From Eubacterium sp. (GTDB lineage Bacteria; Bacillota; Clostridia; Lachnospirales; Lachnospiraceae), in assembly GCA_017437905.1 (NCBI GenBank), contig JAFRWY010000032.1, forward strand, positions 1 through 49,062: 49,062 nucleotides of DNA, in the 5' to 3' direction. The position numbers were made by a program, and so were the translations under genes. Under the pieces are notes generated by a model that ran no database searches, was not told the origin of the DNA, and was given only the letters and a program-made list of their open reading frames with translations. This document shows, in pieces, positions 25,385 to 34,567 of the stretch (position 1 is its first letter; every line of letters starts with the position of its first letter).

Positions 25385-27980
25385 CGGGAACAGTATCATG
25401 AATCGGGGTTTTTATGCGCTGCCGGCGGATCTTACAAACCAGGAGGGAATTCACACGAATGCCCTCCTGGGTTTTTTGAATATCTTCTTCCGGATCTATG
25501 AAGAAGAACATCCGACCAATATCTGCGTCGCATTTGATGTGCATGCCCCCACCTTCCGTCATGAACAATACAAAGAATATAAAGGAACCCGGCATCCCAT
25601 GCCGGATGAACTCCGGGAACAGATGCCGATCATAAAGGAACTTCTGCATGTGATGAAGATCCCCACCATGGAGCAGGCAGGATATGAAGCGGATGACCTG
25701 ATCGGAACCATGTCAAGGAAGGGTGAAGAAGCAGGGATGGAAGTGACCATCCTGTCCGGAGACCGGGACCTGCTTCAGCTGGCTACGGAGAATGTCATGA
25801 TCCGCATTCCGAAGACCCGTGCAGGTAAAACCACGGTAGAGGATTATCACGCATCCGAGGTGGAAGCAACATATGGTGTGACACCGGTAGAGTTTATTGA
25901 AGTGAAGGGTCTGATGGGCGACACCTCGGACAACATCCCGGGGGTTCCCGGAATCGGTCCGAAGACTGCGGAGAAGCTGATCCGTACCTATCATACGGTG
26001 GAATCCGTTCTGGAGCATATCCCGGACCTGCCGCCGAATAAAATGCGTGCAGCTCTTGAAGAAAACCGGGAAATGGCCATCTTCTCAAGAGATTTATCCA
26101 GGATCCTGCTTACGGCACCGCTGCCGGTGGAACTTTCCGAAACCGAAGTCGGTCGGGAGGAACTCCTGTCGGAGGCGGTAAAGGAACGGTTCCTTCAGCT
26201 GGAAATGAAGAGCCTGATGAAGCATTTCGCCAGCTACGAAGAAGAGAAGCAGCCCTTTACTCTGAATTTCCGGGACGGAAAGCTTTCGGAAGTGAAAGCC
26301 TTTACGGAGCCGGGAAGCGTGGTGGGATTCTGTCCGGTATTCTCCGGAGATCTTCTTCTGGGAACCGCATTTTCCATAGGCGGGAATGTGATACTGACCC
26401 AGACGGATGCCATCGCTTCCGTTTACGAGCTTCTTGACTGGATGCTGAAGAACCGGGTGACCATCGCGGTGCCGGGGCTGAAACCCCTGATCCGTCCCTT
26501 CCATATCACGCCGGAGGAAAACTATTTCAACATAGAAGTGGCAGCCTATCTGATCGATCCGCTGGCAGGAGAATACCCGTACCATTCACTTCTGCAAAAG
26601 TATCTGGATATCGAAGTGAAGAGCGAAAAGGAACTGGCGGGAAAGCAGGAGCTTACGGTCTTTTCCTTTGCCATGCCGGAGCTTCGGGAAGTCTTTGCCA
26701 TGCGGGCGTATGCGGCGGAAGCGCTGTATCCGGTGCTGACAGCCCGTCTGGAACAGCTGGATATGATGGATCTCTACAGGAATATGGAGCATCCGGCCAC
26801 ATTCGTGCTTCAGGATATGGAGCAGTTCGGCATACGGGTGGACAGGGCGGCACTGGAAGCCTACGGAATGCGCCTTGACAGCCGGATCGATGCTCTGACG
26901 AAGGAAATCTATACGGCAGCAGGGGAACAGTTCAATATCAATTCCACGAAACAACTGGGCCAGATCCTTTTCGAAAAACTGGCACTGACCAGCGGAAAGA
27001 AGACCAAGAGCGGATATTCCACAAATGTGGAAGTACTGACAAAGATCCGGGACGAACATCCCATCATTCCGGCCATCCTGGAATACCGGCAGCTGACAAA
27101 ACTCAGATCCACCTATGTTGATGGTCTGATCGCAGGTATCGCACCGGACGGAAGGATCCACAGCCGGTTTCATCAGACCGTAACGGCCACGGGAAGGATC
27201 AGTTCCTCCGATCCGAACCTGCAGAATATTCCCATGCGCAGCGAATTGGGCAGGGAACTGAGAAGAGTCTTTATACCGGCAGACGGATACGTCTTCGTTG
27301 ACGCGGATTATTCCCAGATCGAGCTCCGTGTCATGGCGGCCATGTCCGAAGATGAGAATCTGATCGAAGCTTTCCGCCAGGCAAAGGATATCCATGCCGC
27401 GACCGCTTCCAAAGTATTCCATGTGCCCCTTGAAGAGGTGGACAGCGGTCTCCGTAGAAAAGCCAAAGCGGTGAATTTCGGGATCATTTACGGGATCAGT
27501 TCTTTCGGCCTCGGACAGGATCTGGATATCACAAGGAAGGAAGCACAGCAGTACATCGATCAGTATTTTGAAACCTATCAGGGCGTAAAGAACTTCCTGG
27601 ATCTGCTGGTAGAGACCGGGAAAACCACAGGATCCGTACAGACCCTGTATAAGAGAATCCGTCCGATCCCGGAGATCGCATCTTCGAATTTCATGACCAG
27701 GCAGTTCGGGGAACGTGTGGCCATGAACAGTCCGATCCAGGGAACCGCTGCGGATATCATTAAACTGGCCATGATCCGTGTACGTACGGAGCTTCTGAAG
27801 CGGGGAATGAAATCCCGTCTGATCCTGCAGATCCACGATGAACTGCTGATCGAGGCGGCTTCGGATGAGGTGGAAGAGGTGAAGCGGCTTCTCGAGGAGA
27901 ATATGGTGAATGCCGCGGAGCTTACGGTTCCGCTCCTTGTGGATATGCATACGGGAGAGAGCCTGTATGACACAAAATGA
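25362..27980 (+). CDS. polA: DNA polymerase I
   Basis: An 872-residue family A polymerase for Okazaki fragment processing and repair. Residues 1 to about 290 form the 5' nuclease (LLIDGNSIMNRGFYAL, EADDLIGTM, GDTSDNIPGVPGIGPKTAEKL). The middle region (about 310-470) has the exonuclease fold but lacks the DxE acids, so proofreading is probably lost, as in other clostridia. The polymerase part has TATGRISSSDPNLQNIP, VDADYSQIELRVMA and QIHDELLIEA. The start is ATG 25362; the ribosome binding site GGGAGGGAGG lies inside the preceding gene. Confidence 0.97.
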   Translation: MKKLLLIDGNSIMNRGFYALPADLTNQEGIHTNALLGFLNIFFRIYEEEHPTNICVAFDVHAPTFRHEQYKEYKGTRHPMPDELREQMPIIKELLHVMKIPTMEQAGYEADDLIGTMSRKGEEAGMEVTILSGDRDLLQLATENVMIRIPKTRAGKTTVEDYHASEVEATYGVTPVEFIEVKGLMGDTSDNIPGVPGIGPKTAEKLIRTYHTVESVLEHIPDLPPNKMRAALEENREMAIFSRDLSRILLTAPLPVELSETEVGREELLSEAVKERFLQLEMKSLMKHFASYEEEKQPFTLNFRDGKLSEVKAFTEPGSVVGFCPVFSGDLLLGTAFSIGGNVILTQTDAIASVYELLDWMLKNRVTIAVPGLKPLIRPFHITPEENYFNIEVAAYLIDPLAGEYPYHSLLQKYLDIEVKSEKELAGKQELTVFSFAMPELREVFAMRAYAAEALYPVLTARLEQLDMMDLYRNMEHPATFVLQDMEQFGIRVDRAALEAYGMRLDSRIDALTKEIYTAAGEQFNINSTKQLGQILFEKLALTSGKKTKSGYSTNVEVLTKIRDEHPIIPAILEYRQLTKLRSTYVDGLIAGIAPDGRIHSRFHQTVTATGRISSSDPNLQNIPMRSELGRELRRVFIPADGYVFVDADYSQIELRVMAAMSEDENLIEAFRQAKDIHAATASKVFHVPLEEVDSGLRRKAKAVNFGIIYGISSFGLGQDLDITRKEAQQYIDQYFETYQGVKNFLDLLVETGKTTGSVQTLYKRIRPIPEIASSNFMTRQFGERVAMNSPIQGTAADIIKLAMIRVRTELLKRGMKSRLILQIHDELLIEAASDEVEEVKRLLEENMVNAAELTVPLLVDMHTGESLYDTK

Positions 27981-28006
27981 TCGAAGACTTATGTGACACA
28001 TGATCA

Positions 28007-28047
28007 GCCGGGGACAGATACCTTTTGTCCCCGGCATGATATATGCC
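28007..28047. terminator. Hairpins between polA and coaE
   Basis: GCCGGGGACA (28007-28016) pairs with TGTCCCCGGC (28026-28035), a 10-bp GC-rich stem. GGCAT (28033-28037) can pair with ATGCC (28043-28047). No T-run follows, so this may act as an RNA 3'-end stabiliser rather than a classical terminator. Confidence 0.5.
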
Positions 28048-28075
28048 GGAAATGACGGTTCAAGAGGAATAAAAC

Positions 28076-28714
28076 GTGAGCAAAAATATGAAAACAAATG
28101 AAGCGGATACGGGCATGCATATCCTTGGCATCACCGGAGGCATCGGTTCCGGGAAGAGCGAGGTGCTGCACCTTCTGTCGGATACGCCGGATTCCTGTAT
28201 CGTGGAAGCGGACCGGCTGGCACATCAGCTGATGATGCCGGGGAGAGCTGCCTATCATCGGATCGTGGAATGCTTCGGGAAGGAGATCCTTGCACAGGAC
28301 GGAACCATCGATCGGTCCATTCTCGGAAGGATCGTGATGCAGTCCCCGGAGAATCTGGAGCAGTTGAACCGGATCGTACATCCAGCGGTTAAAAAGAGTA
28401 TCCGCGGGCGGATCAAGAGGGCAGAGGCGCGAGGTGTGCGTCTGTTCGTGATCGAAGCCGCACTTCTGATCCAGGACGGGTATCGCAGCATCTGTGACGA
28501 ACTCTGGTACATTTTCGTGGAGCGTGAGATTCGGATCCGGAGACTTTTGGAAACCAGGGGAGGAACCCGTGGGAAATGGGATACTTTTCTTGCAAATCAG
28601 CCGGCGGAGCGGTTCTTCCGTGAGAATACGGATGTAACGATCGAAAATAACGGAACGAAAGAGGAACTTCGCCTGAAAATAAATAACGAACTGCAAAGGC
28701 TTTTCTTGAAGTAA
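28076..28714 (+). CDS. coaE: Dephospho-CoA kinase
   Basis: A 212-residue kinase for the last step of coenzyme A synthesis. The P-loop ITGGIGSGKSEVL starts near residue 18. The substrate segment VEADRLAHQLM and the NRIVHPAV motif are intact. A short N-terminal tail precedes the P-loop. The start is GTG 28076 after AGAGGA; the ATG at 28088 is an alternative. The last codons overlap the -35 box of the next promoter. CoaE following PolA is a common Firmicutes order. Confidence 0.93.
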   Translation: MSKNMKTNEADTGMHILGITGGIGSGKSEVLHLLSDTPDSCIVEADRLAHQLMMPGRAAYHRIVECFGKEILAQDGTIDRSILGRIVMQSPENLEQLNRIVHPAVKKSIRGRIKRAEARGVRLFVIEAALLIQDGYRSICDELWYIFVEREIRIRRLLETRGGTRGKWDTFLANQPAERFFRENTDVTIENNGTKEELRLKINNELQRLFLK

Positions 28715-28734
28715 TCACTACTTGGTGGTATAAT
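28706..28734 (+). promoter_or_regulatory. Promoter of the membrane diguanylate cyclase gene
   Basis: TTGAAG (28706-28711), 17 bp, then TATAAT (28729-28734) with TGG in front (extended -10). The -35 overlaps the last bases of coaE. Confidence 0.75.
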
Positions 28735-28771
28735 ATCATAGGTATTTTTTGTGCTTCGGGGGAAGGTAATA

Positions 28772-30601
28772 GTGCCGGAAGAATTTAAGATGAGCTATAT
28801 GACACGACACTTCAAGCTGCATAGAGCATTCTATGTGGTCTTGTTTAGTGTCGTTCTTTTATGCTATTTTAAGAAAATCTCTCCGGACCCCACTACACTT
28901 GCCTATTATATCCTGGCTACACTGCTTTGTGCCGTCATGGATGAATATTTCCTTTGGAGAAAGTTTGAAGTTCCGAAGAAGTTCTTCAGTGTGAGAGCAT
29001 TTCTTGCAATCCTGCTTATGTCCGGGGGAACGATCTTCGGGCCTCCGCATCCGATGGAATTCATACCGTTCCTTATGTTCGATCTGGTGGTTATCTATGA
29101 GGATATGATCTTAAATGATATCTTCGATGATTTCGGGATCTTTATCCGCCGCGTGCTGTATCTGTTCATCGTCATGGTCAGTATGGCTCTTTGCTTCCGG
29201 AATGTACTTTCCGGTTTCTGGGTCATTATCGAGATCCTGATCGGTGCGGTGATCGTCGGTGTATGTTATATCCTGTTCCACAGTTTTGTGGACGGTCTTC
29301 GGATGTTTGAGAAGAAGGCCACGGATATTCATTTCAAATACGTGAACCTGGAAGAGGAGCGGAACAAACTCCTGAAATACCAGGACCGGGTGGAGCAGGT
29401 CAACAGTGAGATCAATTTCCAGAAGTTCAATCTGGTAAAGGCCAACCGTGAGCTGGCAAGCAAGAACGAAGAGGTTCGTTCCCTGATCGAGGTCATGAAG
29501 TATTTCTCCTCCAATTTCGATGTCCCGGAGAACGCGAGACGCATGATGGAGAATATCATGGATGTTAAGGATCCAACGGCCTGCGGTATCTACATCAGGG
29601 AGAAGGTGTTCATGAACAAGGATCCCTTCTGTGCGATCCTGACTGCAAATGAGTCCTACCGGGAAGCTCTGGAACGGGATTTCTTCAGCATTTATGAAAT
29701 GATGCAGAGAAGACGGAGCCCGGATCCTCTGGTGCTCTGCGATAACGGGGATTTCCTGACGGGAGTTCTCAGTGATACGAATGCGAACAACGTGCTGGCG
29801 GTCCCAGCAACCATCAATGATGAATACTACGGAGTTCTGATCATTATGTCCGGTTCCAATGACTTCTTTGAATCCGGATTTTCCTTCTATGAATCCTCCC
29901 TTGTGGATTTCATGAGTTCCGTTCAGAGTGCGAAGCTCTACATGCAGATGAAGGATATGGCCGTAAAGGACGGACTGACCGGAGTATACAACCGGGCGTA
30001 TTTCAACGAGATCTTCCCCAGTATCTGTGCAAAATGCGTTGTGGACGAGAAGAGTCTTTCCATGGCGCTGCTGGATATAGACAAATTCAAGAGCATCAAC
30101 GATACCTACGGACATCTGGCCGGCGATGAAGTGATCCGGATGGTGGCGGCCGTGGATAAGAAATATGCCGAGATCCATAACGGTTATGCGGTCCGTTACG
30201 GCGGTGAGGAATTTCTTCTTATCATTCCCGGCTGTTCGGTTACCCGCTTCCGTGAGATCCTGCAGCAGGTTCATGATGAGATCGTAGCTACCGTTGTGAA
30301 GTTTGAAAAAGAGAATATCCACGTAAATGCAAGTATCGGTATGTCCAACTACCCGGAGATCGCAACGGAGATCGTGGATGTTCTGGATCAATCCGACCGG
30401 GCCATGTATTTCAGTAAGGAGCACGGCCGCGGAATGATCGTGATCTTCGGCCGTGAAGAGGAAAGTCTTCCTGAAGAACTGCGGGGCAGGGAATCCGCAG
30501 ATACGGAGGAAGAGAATACGAAAGCCGAAACGGAGAGCATACAGTCTCCGGAGATTCCGGCGGTAGACGAATTGACGCAAAAAAAAACGAATTCAGCATG
30601 A
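28772..30601 (+). CDS. Membrane-bound diguanylate cyclase (GGDEF)
   Basis: A 609-residue protein with five or six hydrophobic segments in the first 175 residues, a coiled-coil stretch (about 185-240), a GAF-like region (about 245-390) and a GGDEF domain (about 400-565). The active site reads YGGEEF near residue 476; GGEEF is a functional variant. DGLTGVYNRAYFNE marks the domain start. The C-terminus is a Glu/Thr-rich tail. It should make cyclic di-GMP at the membrane. The start chosen is GTG 28772, 5 nt after GGGGGAAGG; the ATG at 28790 is possible. It runs to within 41 bp of ackA. Confidence 0.88.
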   Translation: MPEEFKMSYMTRHFKLHRAFYVVLFSVVLLCYFKKISPDPTTLAYYILATLLCAVMDEYFLWRKFEVPKKFFSVRAFLAILLMSGGTIFGPPHPMEFIPFLMFDLVVIYEDMILNDIFDDFGIFIRRVLYLFIVMVSMALCFRNVLSGFWVIIEILIGAVIVGVCYILFHSFVDGLRMFEKKATDIHFKYVNLEEERNKLLKYQDRVEQVNSEINFQKFNLVKANRELASKNEEVRSLIEVMKYFSSNFDVPENARRMMENIMDVKDPTACGIYIREKVFMNKDPFCAILTANESYREALERDFFSIYEMMQRRRSPDPLVLCDNGDFLTGVLSDTNANNVLAVPATINDEYYGVLIIMSGSNDFFESGFSFYESSLVDFMSSVQSAKLYMQMKDMAVKDGLTGVYNRAYFNEIFPSICAKCVVDEKSLSMALLDIDKFKSINDTYGHLAGDEVIRMVAAVDKKYAEIHNGYAVRYGGEEFLLIIPGCSVTRFREILQQVHDEIVATVVKFEKENIHVNASIGMSNYPEIATEIVDVLDQSDRAMYFSKEHGRGMIVIFGREEESLPEELRGRESADTEEENTKAETESIQSPEIPAVDELTQKKTNSA

Positions 30602-30642
30602 ATGCGCAGGATAGAATTACTACAAAAACGGGAGGCAGACAC

Positions 30643-31836
30643 ATGAAGATCTTAGTCATCAATTGCGGTTCAACAACACTGAAATACCAGCTGATCGATT
30701 CCGAGAGCGAGCAGGTGCTTGCAAAGGGACTCTGCGAACGAATCTTCCTGGACGGCCAGATCAAGTTCGATCATCCGAAGACAGGGGAGAAGATCCTGAT
30801 CAAAGAGGATATGCCGGACCATGGAACGGCTCTGAAGATCGTGATCCGGGAGCTGCTGGATCCGGAGCACGGATCCCTTGCATCCCTGGACGAGATCGAC
30901 GCTGTGGGACACCGCGTGGTTCACGGAGGAGAAACCTTCTCCACATCGGTACGCGTTACAGAGGAAGTACTGGATCAGATCGAAGCGGTCAGCGGACTGG
31001 CACCGCTGCACAATCCGGCAAATCTTTTAGGTATCCGTGCCTGCATGGAGCTGATGCCGGGTGTACCGAATGTGGCGGTATTTGATACGGCATTCCATCA
31101 GACCATGCCCGAGAAGGCTTATATTTACGGAATTCCGTATCGGTACTATGAGAAGTATAAGATCCGGAAATACGGTTTCCACGGTACCAGCCACAGCTTC
31201 GTGTCCAAGGAGGCTGCAAAGCTTCTTTCAAAGCCCGTGGAAGATACAAAGATCATCGTATGCCACCTGGGCGGCGGTGCAAGTATCACAGCGGTTCAGG
31301 GCGGAAAGTCCGTGGATACATCCATGGGACTTACACCGCTGGAAGGTCTGATCATGGGAACCCGGAGCGGCAGCCTGGATCCTGCGGTGATCCAGTTCAT
31401 GGCGGATCAGGAGAAGATCTCCCTGGATCAGGTACTTACGGTATTGAACAAGGAGTCCGGACTATACGGTCTGTCAGGTCTGTCCAGCGATATGCGTGAT
31501 ATCGACGCCGGTGTGGAAGCAGGCAATCCGAAGGCGGCGCTGGCCTTCCATGCATTCTGCTATCATATCATCAAGACCATTGGTGCCTATGCAGCCGCAA
31601 TGAACGGCGTGGATCTCATCGCTTTTACGGCAGGTATCGGTGAATGGGATGCGGCGGTACGTAAGGAGATCATCAGCTCCCTCACATATCTCGGCATTAC
31701 GCTGGATGAAGAAGCCAATAAGAAGAGCGGACAGAAGACCATCATTTCCACAGCGGACTCAAAGGTGATGTGTGCCATCATTCCGACAAATGAGGAACTG
31801 GCCATTGCCCGTGAGACACTGAAGTATGCATTTTGA
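30643..31836 (+). CDS. ackA: Acetate kinase
   Basis: A 397-residue ASKHA-fold kinase making ATP from acetyl phosphate. Conserved parts are ILVINCGSTTLKYQL, VGHRVVHGGE, VAVFDTAFHQTMP, KYGFHGTSH, CHLGGGASITAV and ITFTAGIGE-like AFTAGIGEWDAAVR. The length is normal. The usual partner pta is not adjacent. The start is ATG 30643 after GGGAGG. No own promoter is evident, so transcription may come through from the diguanylate cyclase gene. Confidence 0.97.
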   Translation: MKILVINCGSTTLKYQLIDSESEQVLAKGLCERIFLDGQIKFDHPKTGEKILIKEDMPDHGTALKIVIRELLDPEHGSLASLDEIDAVGHRVVHGGETFSTSVRVTEEVLDQIEAVSGLAPLHNPANLLGIRACMELMPGVPNVAVFDTAFHQTMPEKAYIYGIPYRYYEKYKIRKYGFHGTSHSFVSKEAAKLLSKPVEDTKIIVCHLGGGASITAVQGGKSVDTSMGLTPLEGLIMGTRSGSLDPAVIQFMADQEKISLDQVLTVLNKESGLYGLSGLSSDMRDIDAGVEAGNPKAALAFHAFCYHIIKTIGAYAAAMNGVDLIAFTAGIGEWDAAVRKEIISSLTYLGITLDEEANKKSGQKTIISTADSKVMCAIIPTNEELAIARETLKYAF

Positions 31837-31865
31837 CCAATCTCTGAAAAAAGTAAAAATAGATG

Positions 31866-31894
31866 TTGACAAGCAGGAATGACATCTGTATAAT
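31866..31894 (+). promoter_or_regulatory. Perfect-consensus promoter of rpmF
   Basis: TTGACA (31866-31871), 17 bp, then TATAAT (31889-31894). AGATGT (31861-31866) and ACATCT (31882-31887) form an inverted repeat across the promoter, which could be an operator or chance. Confidence 0.85.
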
Positions 31895-31933
31895 AACAAA
31901 AGTGTGATTTCTGAGTAAGGAGGTGTGATCGGT

Positions 31934-32113
31934 ATGTCAATCTGCCCGAAGGGAAAAATATCAAAAGCAAGACGTGATAAGAGAAGAGCAAACTGGAAGA
32001 TGTCTGCTCCGAACCTGGTAAAGTGCAGCAAGTGCGGCTCTCTTATGATGCCTCACCGTGTTTGCAAGAACTGCGGTTCTTATAACCAGAAGGAAATTGT
32101 GTCTGTTGATTAA
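31934..32113 (+). CDS. rpmF: 50S ribosomal protein L32, zinc-binding form
   Basis: A 59-residue L32 with the basic N-terminus KARRDKRRANWKM and the zinc ribbon CSKCG...CKNCG, so it is the zinc-containing paralogue. The N-terminus MSICPKGK is the clostridial variant of MAVPKRK. The start is ATG 31934, about 10 nt after AAGGAGG. It has its own consensus promoter and terminator. The usual upstream neighbour DUF177 (YceD) is missing; only 97 bp separate it from ackA. Confidence 0.95.
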   Translation: MSICPKGKISKARRDKRRANWKMSAPNLVKCSKCGSLMMPHRVCKNCGSYNQKEIVSVD

Positions 32114-32118
32114 GTAAT

Positions 32119-32154
32119 AAAAAGATGTATGCCGTCTGGTGTACATCTTTTTTT
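32119..32154 (+). terminator. Strong terminator after rpmF
   Basis: AAAAAGATGTA (32119-32129) pairs with TACATCTTTTT (32142-32152), continuing into TTT. A classical intrinsic terminator. It overlaps the region just before the next gene's ribosome binding site. Confidence 0.88.
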
Positions 32155-32171
32155 CTATGGAGGATTTCGTC

Positions 32172-32861
32172 ATGGGTCTGTATCCTTGTCCGAAATGCGG
32201 ACATACCATAAGTACGGAAGCCCGTCAGTGTCCCCAATGCGGTCTGCAGCTGACGGTATCGCAGCCGGGGTATAACCAGCAGGGGAACAATCAGCCCCGA
32301 TTCAATCAACCCGGTTACAACCGGCAGGGGGTTAATCAGCCGGGGCCTTACATACCGCCGAGAACGGCACCGGCAGCTCCGGAGAAAAAATCTAAGGGCG
32401 GGAAGATCGTACTGATCGTATCCCTCTGTGTTGTCGGCGCAGTCGCACTGGTGCTGGGCATTCTGCTCCTCACCAGAAACGGAAAGAGTGAACCCGAGCA
32501 GTATTACAATGCGGCGAATGACGACCTGGATCTCGGTAAGAAGAAGGGACAGAGTGCAGAAGTTTTCTCTGTCAACCTTGAAGTTTATCTTGAAAAGAAC
32601 ATGGATATCAATCCTCTGTCCGATTATAACGTGGATGTGCTTGTTGACGGAAATATCCATGCCACTCTCGGAAACGGACAGACCTTCCAGACGAAATATC
32701 CGCTGTCTCTGGCTGCCGGCGTGCATACGATCCGGTTCCAGAACAACGAGAAGAGTTCCACATTTAAAGAGATTACGGTAACGATCGATTCGGATACAAC
32801 ACTCCGGTACTCGGTTAAGCGTACCGCTTTAGGAAAACTGGAAGTATCGATCATGAACTGA
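32172..32861 (+). CDS. Zinc-ribbon membrane protein with external beta domain
   Basis: A 229-residue protein of unknown function. A zinc ribbon opens it (Cys6, Cys9, Cys20, Cys23: CPKCG...CPQCG). Then comes a Gln/Asn/Pro/Gly-rich linker with repeats of the type NQPGYNRQG (about 32-60), a membrane helix (about 77-99) and an external domain of about 120 residues, predicted beta-rich and loosely PEGA-like (VDGNIHATL, AAGVHTIRF). The zinc ribbon would face the cytoplasm. The start is ATG 32172 after TGGAGGA. It is 16 bp before another zinc-ribbon gene. Confidence 0.75.
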   Translation: MGLYPCPKCGHTISTEARQCPQCGLQLTVSQPGYNQQGNNQPRFNQPGYNRQGVNQPGPYIPPRTAPAAPEKKSKGGKIVLIVSLCVVGAVALVLGILLLTRNGKSEPEQYYNAANDDLDLGKKKGQSAEVFSVNLEVYLEKNMDINPLSDYNVDVLVDGNIHATLGNGQTFQTKYPLSLAAGVHTIRFQNNEKSSTFKEITVTIDSDTTLRYSVKRTALGKLEVSIMN

Positions 32862-32877
32862 TGAAACGGTGATTCAG

Positions 32878-33369
32878 ATGATATGCAAAGAATGCGGGAG
32901 ACCGGTGAACGGTCAATATGGAGTATGTCCGAACTGCGGGGCACCTTTCTCAGTGGGTGGCAGTCCCTGCAGGGAGTGCGGCTGTCTTCTGAGGCCGAAT
33001 GACAGCACCTGTCCCAACTGCGGGGCACCGAGCTTCCGGTCCGTTCCGGGAGAGTATGCAGTCAGCATGACACCGGAATATGAGCAGAATCATCCGGTGA
33101 AGGAGAATACCTCCGACGGGAATACCATGGTGATCTGCGCCATGGTCATGGCGTTTATCTTTCCGCCCCTGGGTCTGATACTCGGGATCCTGAGTCTGAA
33201 AAAGGCAGGAACCAAAACCCAGAGGAATCTGGCCATCACATCGATCATTCTATCCATCATCTGGGCCATTATCCTGACGATCCTTCTGGTTATCTTTCTA
33301 CCGAAGATCTTCGGGCTTGCGGAAAAAAGCGAAAAAGTCCATGATTTTCTGGATAAACTTGGATTTTAA
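32878..33369 (+). CDS. Double zinc-ribbon membrane protein (DUF4190-like)
   Basis: A 163-residue protein with two zinc ribbons in tandem (Cys3, 6, 17, 20 and Cys31, 34, 45, 48), a short linker and two membrane helices (about 83-104 and 118-142). The membrane part (PPLGLILGILSLKKAG) resembles DUF4190. Function is unknown. The start is ATG 32878; the ribosome binding site is weak, which suggests coupling to the preceding gene. A strong terminator follows, so the two zinc-ribbon genes form their own unit between rpmF and plsX. Confidence 0.75.
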   Translation: MICKECGRPVNGQYGVCPNCGAPFSVGGSPCRECGCLLRPNDSTCPNCGAPSFRSVPGEYAVSMTPEYEQNHPVKENTSDGNTMVICAMVMAFIFPPLGLILGILSLKKAGTKTQRNLAITSIILSIIWAIILTILLVIFLPKIFGLAEKSEKVHDFLDKLGF

Positions 33370-33402
33370 CGGTTCATTGAACGGCACATACAGTCAGAAA
33401 AG

Positions 33403-33437
33403 AGAAGAATCCGCCCTGTGCGGGTTCTTCTTTTTCT
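33403..33437 (+). terminator. Strong terminator after the zinc-ribbon pair
   Basis: AGAAGAATCCGC (33403-33414) pairs with GCGGGTTCTTCT (33420-33431) in 12 bp with one G-T pair, followed by TTTTCTT. The T-run touches the -35 of the plsX promoter. Confidence 0.88.
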
Positions 33438-33465
33438 TGCATTCCAAGGTTGATTAGGATAAAAT
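33437..33465 (+). promoter_or_regulatory. Promoter of plsX
   Basis: TTGCAT (33437-33442), 17 bp, then TAAAAT (33460-33465). About 80 nt of leader follow, with a small palindrome TTTCATGAAA near 33502. I do not see a FapR-type operator. Confidence 0.6.
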
Positions 33466-33550
33466 AATGTAGTCTATGTCAACAAATGAACAGACGGCTT
33501 ATTTCATGAAATCAGCCATACTATAACTAAGTAAAATCGGGAGGAAAACC

Positions 33551-34567
33551 ATGATCAATATCGTAATCGATACCCTTGGCGGAGATAACGGGGCACCGGC
33601 CGCAGTGGAAGGCGCCGTAAAGGGGTTAAAGAATAATCCGGATGTGAAACTGTATCTTACCGGGAAGAAGAAGGAACTGGACCAGCTGCTGTCAGGATAT
33701 ACCTATGATAAGAAACGTCTGGAGGTTGTGGACTGTTCGGAAGAGATCACCTGCCATGATGCTCCGGTAGAGGCGGTAAAGAAGAAAAAGGATTCCTCCC
33801 TTGTGGTGGGCCTGAACCTGGTAAAGGAAGGAAAAGCGGATGCATTTATCTCCGCAGGAAGCTCCGGTGCGGTTCTGGCCGGCGGAAGCCTGATCATCGG
33901 TCGTGCAAAGGGTGTGAAGAGAACGCCGCTGGCGCCGCTGCTCCCTACCTCCGAGGGAATGTCCCTTCTGATCGACTGCGGTGCAAATGTGGATGCAAAG
34001 CCGGAGGTTCTGGTACAGTTCGCACAGATGGGCTCCATTTATATGGAGAATATCATGGGTGTGAAGAAGCCGCGTGTTGCCATCGTGAATATCGGCACGG
34101 AAGAAGAAAAGGGAAATGCCCTGGTGAAGGAGACCTTCCCGCTTCTTAAGGCCTGCAAGTCCATCAACTTCATCGGCAGTATCGAGTCCAGGGAGATCCC
34201 CTTCGGAAAGGCGGATGTTATCCTTACGGAAGCATTTGTGGGAAATGTGATCCTGAAACTGTATGAAGGTCTCTCAAAGATGATCCTGAAAGAGATCAAG
34301 AAGTCCATGATGAAGACCCTGAAGAGCAAGATCGGTGCTTTGATGATCAAGAAATCCCTGAAGGCCACCCTCAGCAACTTCAACGCCAGCAATAAGGGCG
34401 GTGCGCCGCTGCTGGGACTGAAGCACGGTCTTCTGGTCAAGGTGCATGGCAATTCAAAGGATGAGGAATTTGCATCCGCTGTCCTTCAGTGCAGGAACTT
34501 TGTGAAGACAGATGTCAGCGGCAAGATCATTGAGGGCCTTGCCAAAGAAGAGAACACAGCGGAGTGA
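33551..34567 (+). CDS. plsX: Phosphate acyltransferase PlsX
   Basis: A 338-residue peripheral membrane enzyme that converts acyl-ACP and phosphate to acyl-phosphate, the donor for PlsY (13222). Recognised by INIVIDTLGGDNGAP at the start, ISAGSSGAVLAGG, LIDCGANVDAKPE and VGNVILKLYEGLS. Length is normal. The start is ATG 33551 after GGGAGG. Its stop is 11 bp before rnc; the acpP gene often found between them in Firmicutes is absent. Confidence 0.96.
   Translation: MINIVIDTLGGDNGAPAAVEGAVKGLKNNPDVKLYLTGKKKELDQLLSGYTYDKKRLEVVDCSEEITCHDAPVEAVKKKKDSSLVVGLNLVKEGKADAFISAGSSGAVLAGGSLIIGRAKGVKRTPLAPLLPTSEGMSLLIDCGANVDAKPEVLVQFAQMGSIYMENIMGVKKPRVAIVNIGTEEEKGNALVKETFPLLKACKSINFIGSIESREIPFGKADVILTEAFVGNVILKLYEGLSKMILKEIKKSMMKTLKSKIGALMIKKSLKATLSNFNASNKGGAPLLGLKHGLLVKVHGNSKDEEFASAVLQCRNFVKTDVSGKIIEGLAKEENTAE

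Noticed and set aside
33466-33550. FapR operator before plsX
   Set aside because: No sequence close to the FapR inverted repeat was found; only a short TTTCATGAAA palindrome is present.
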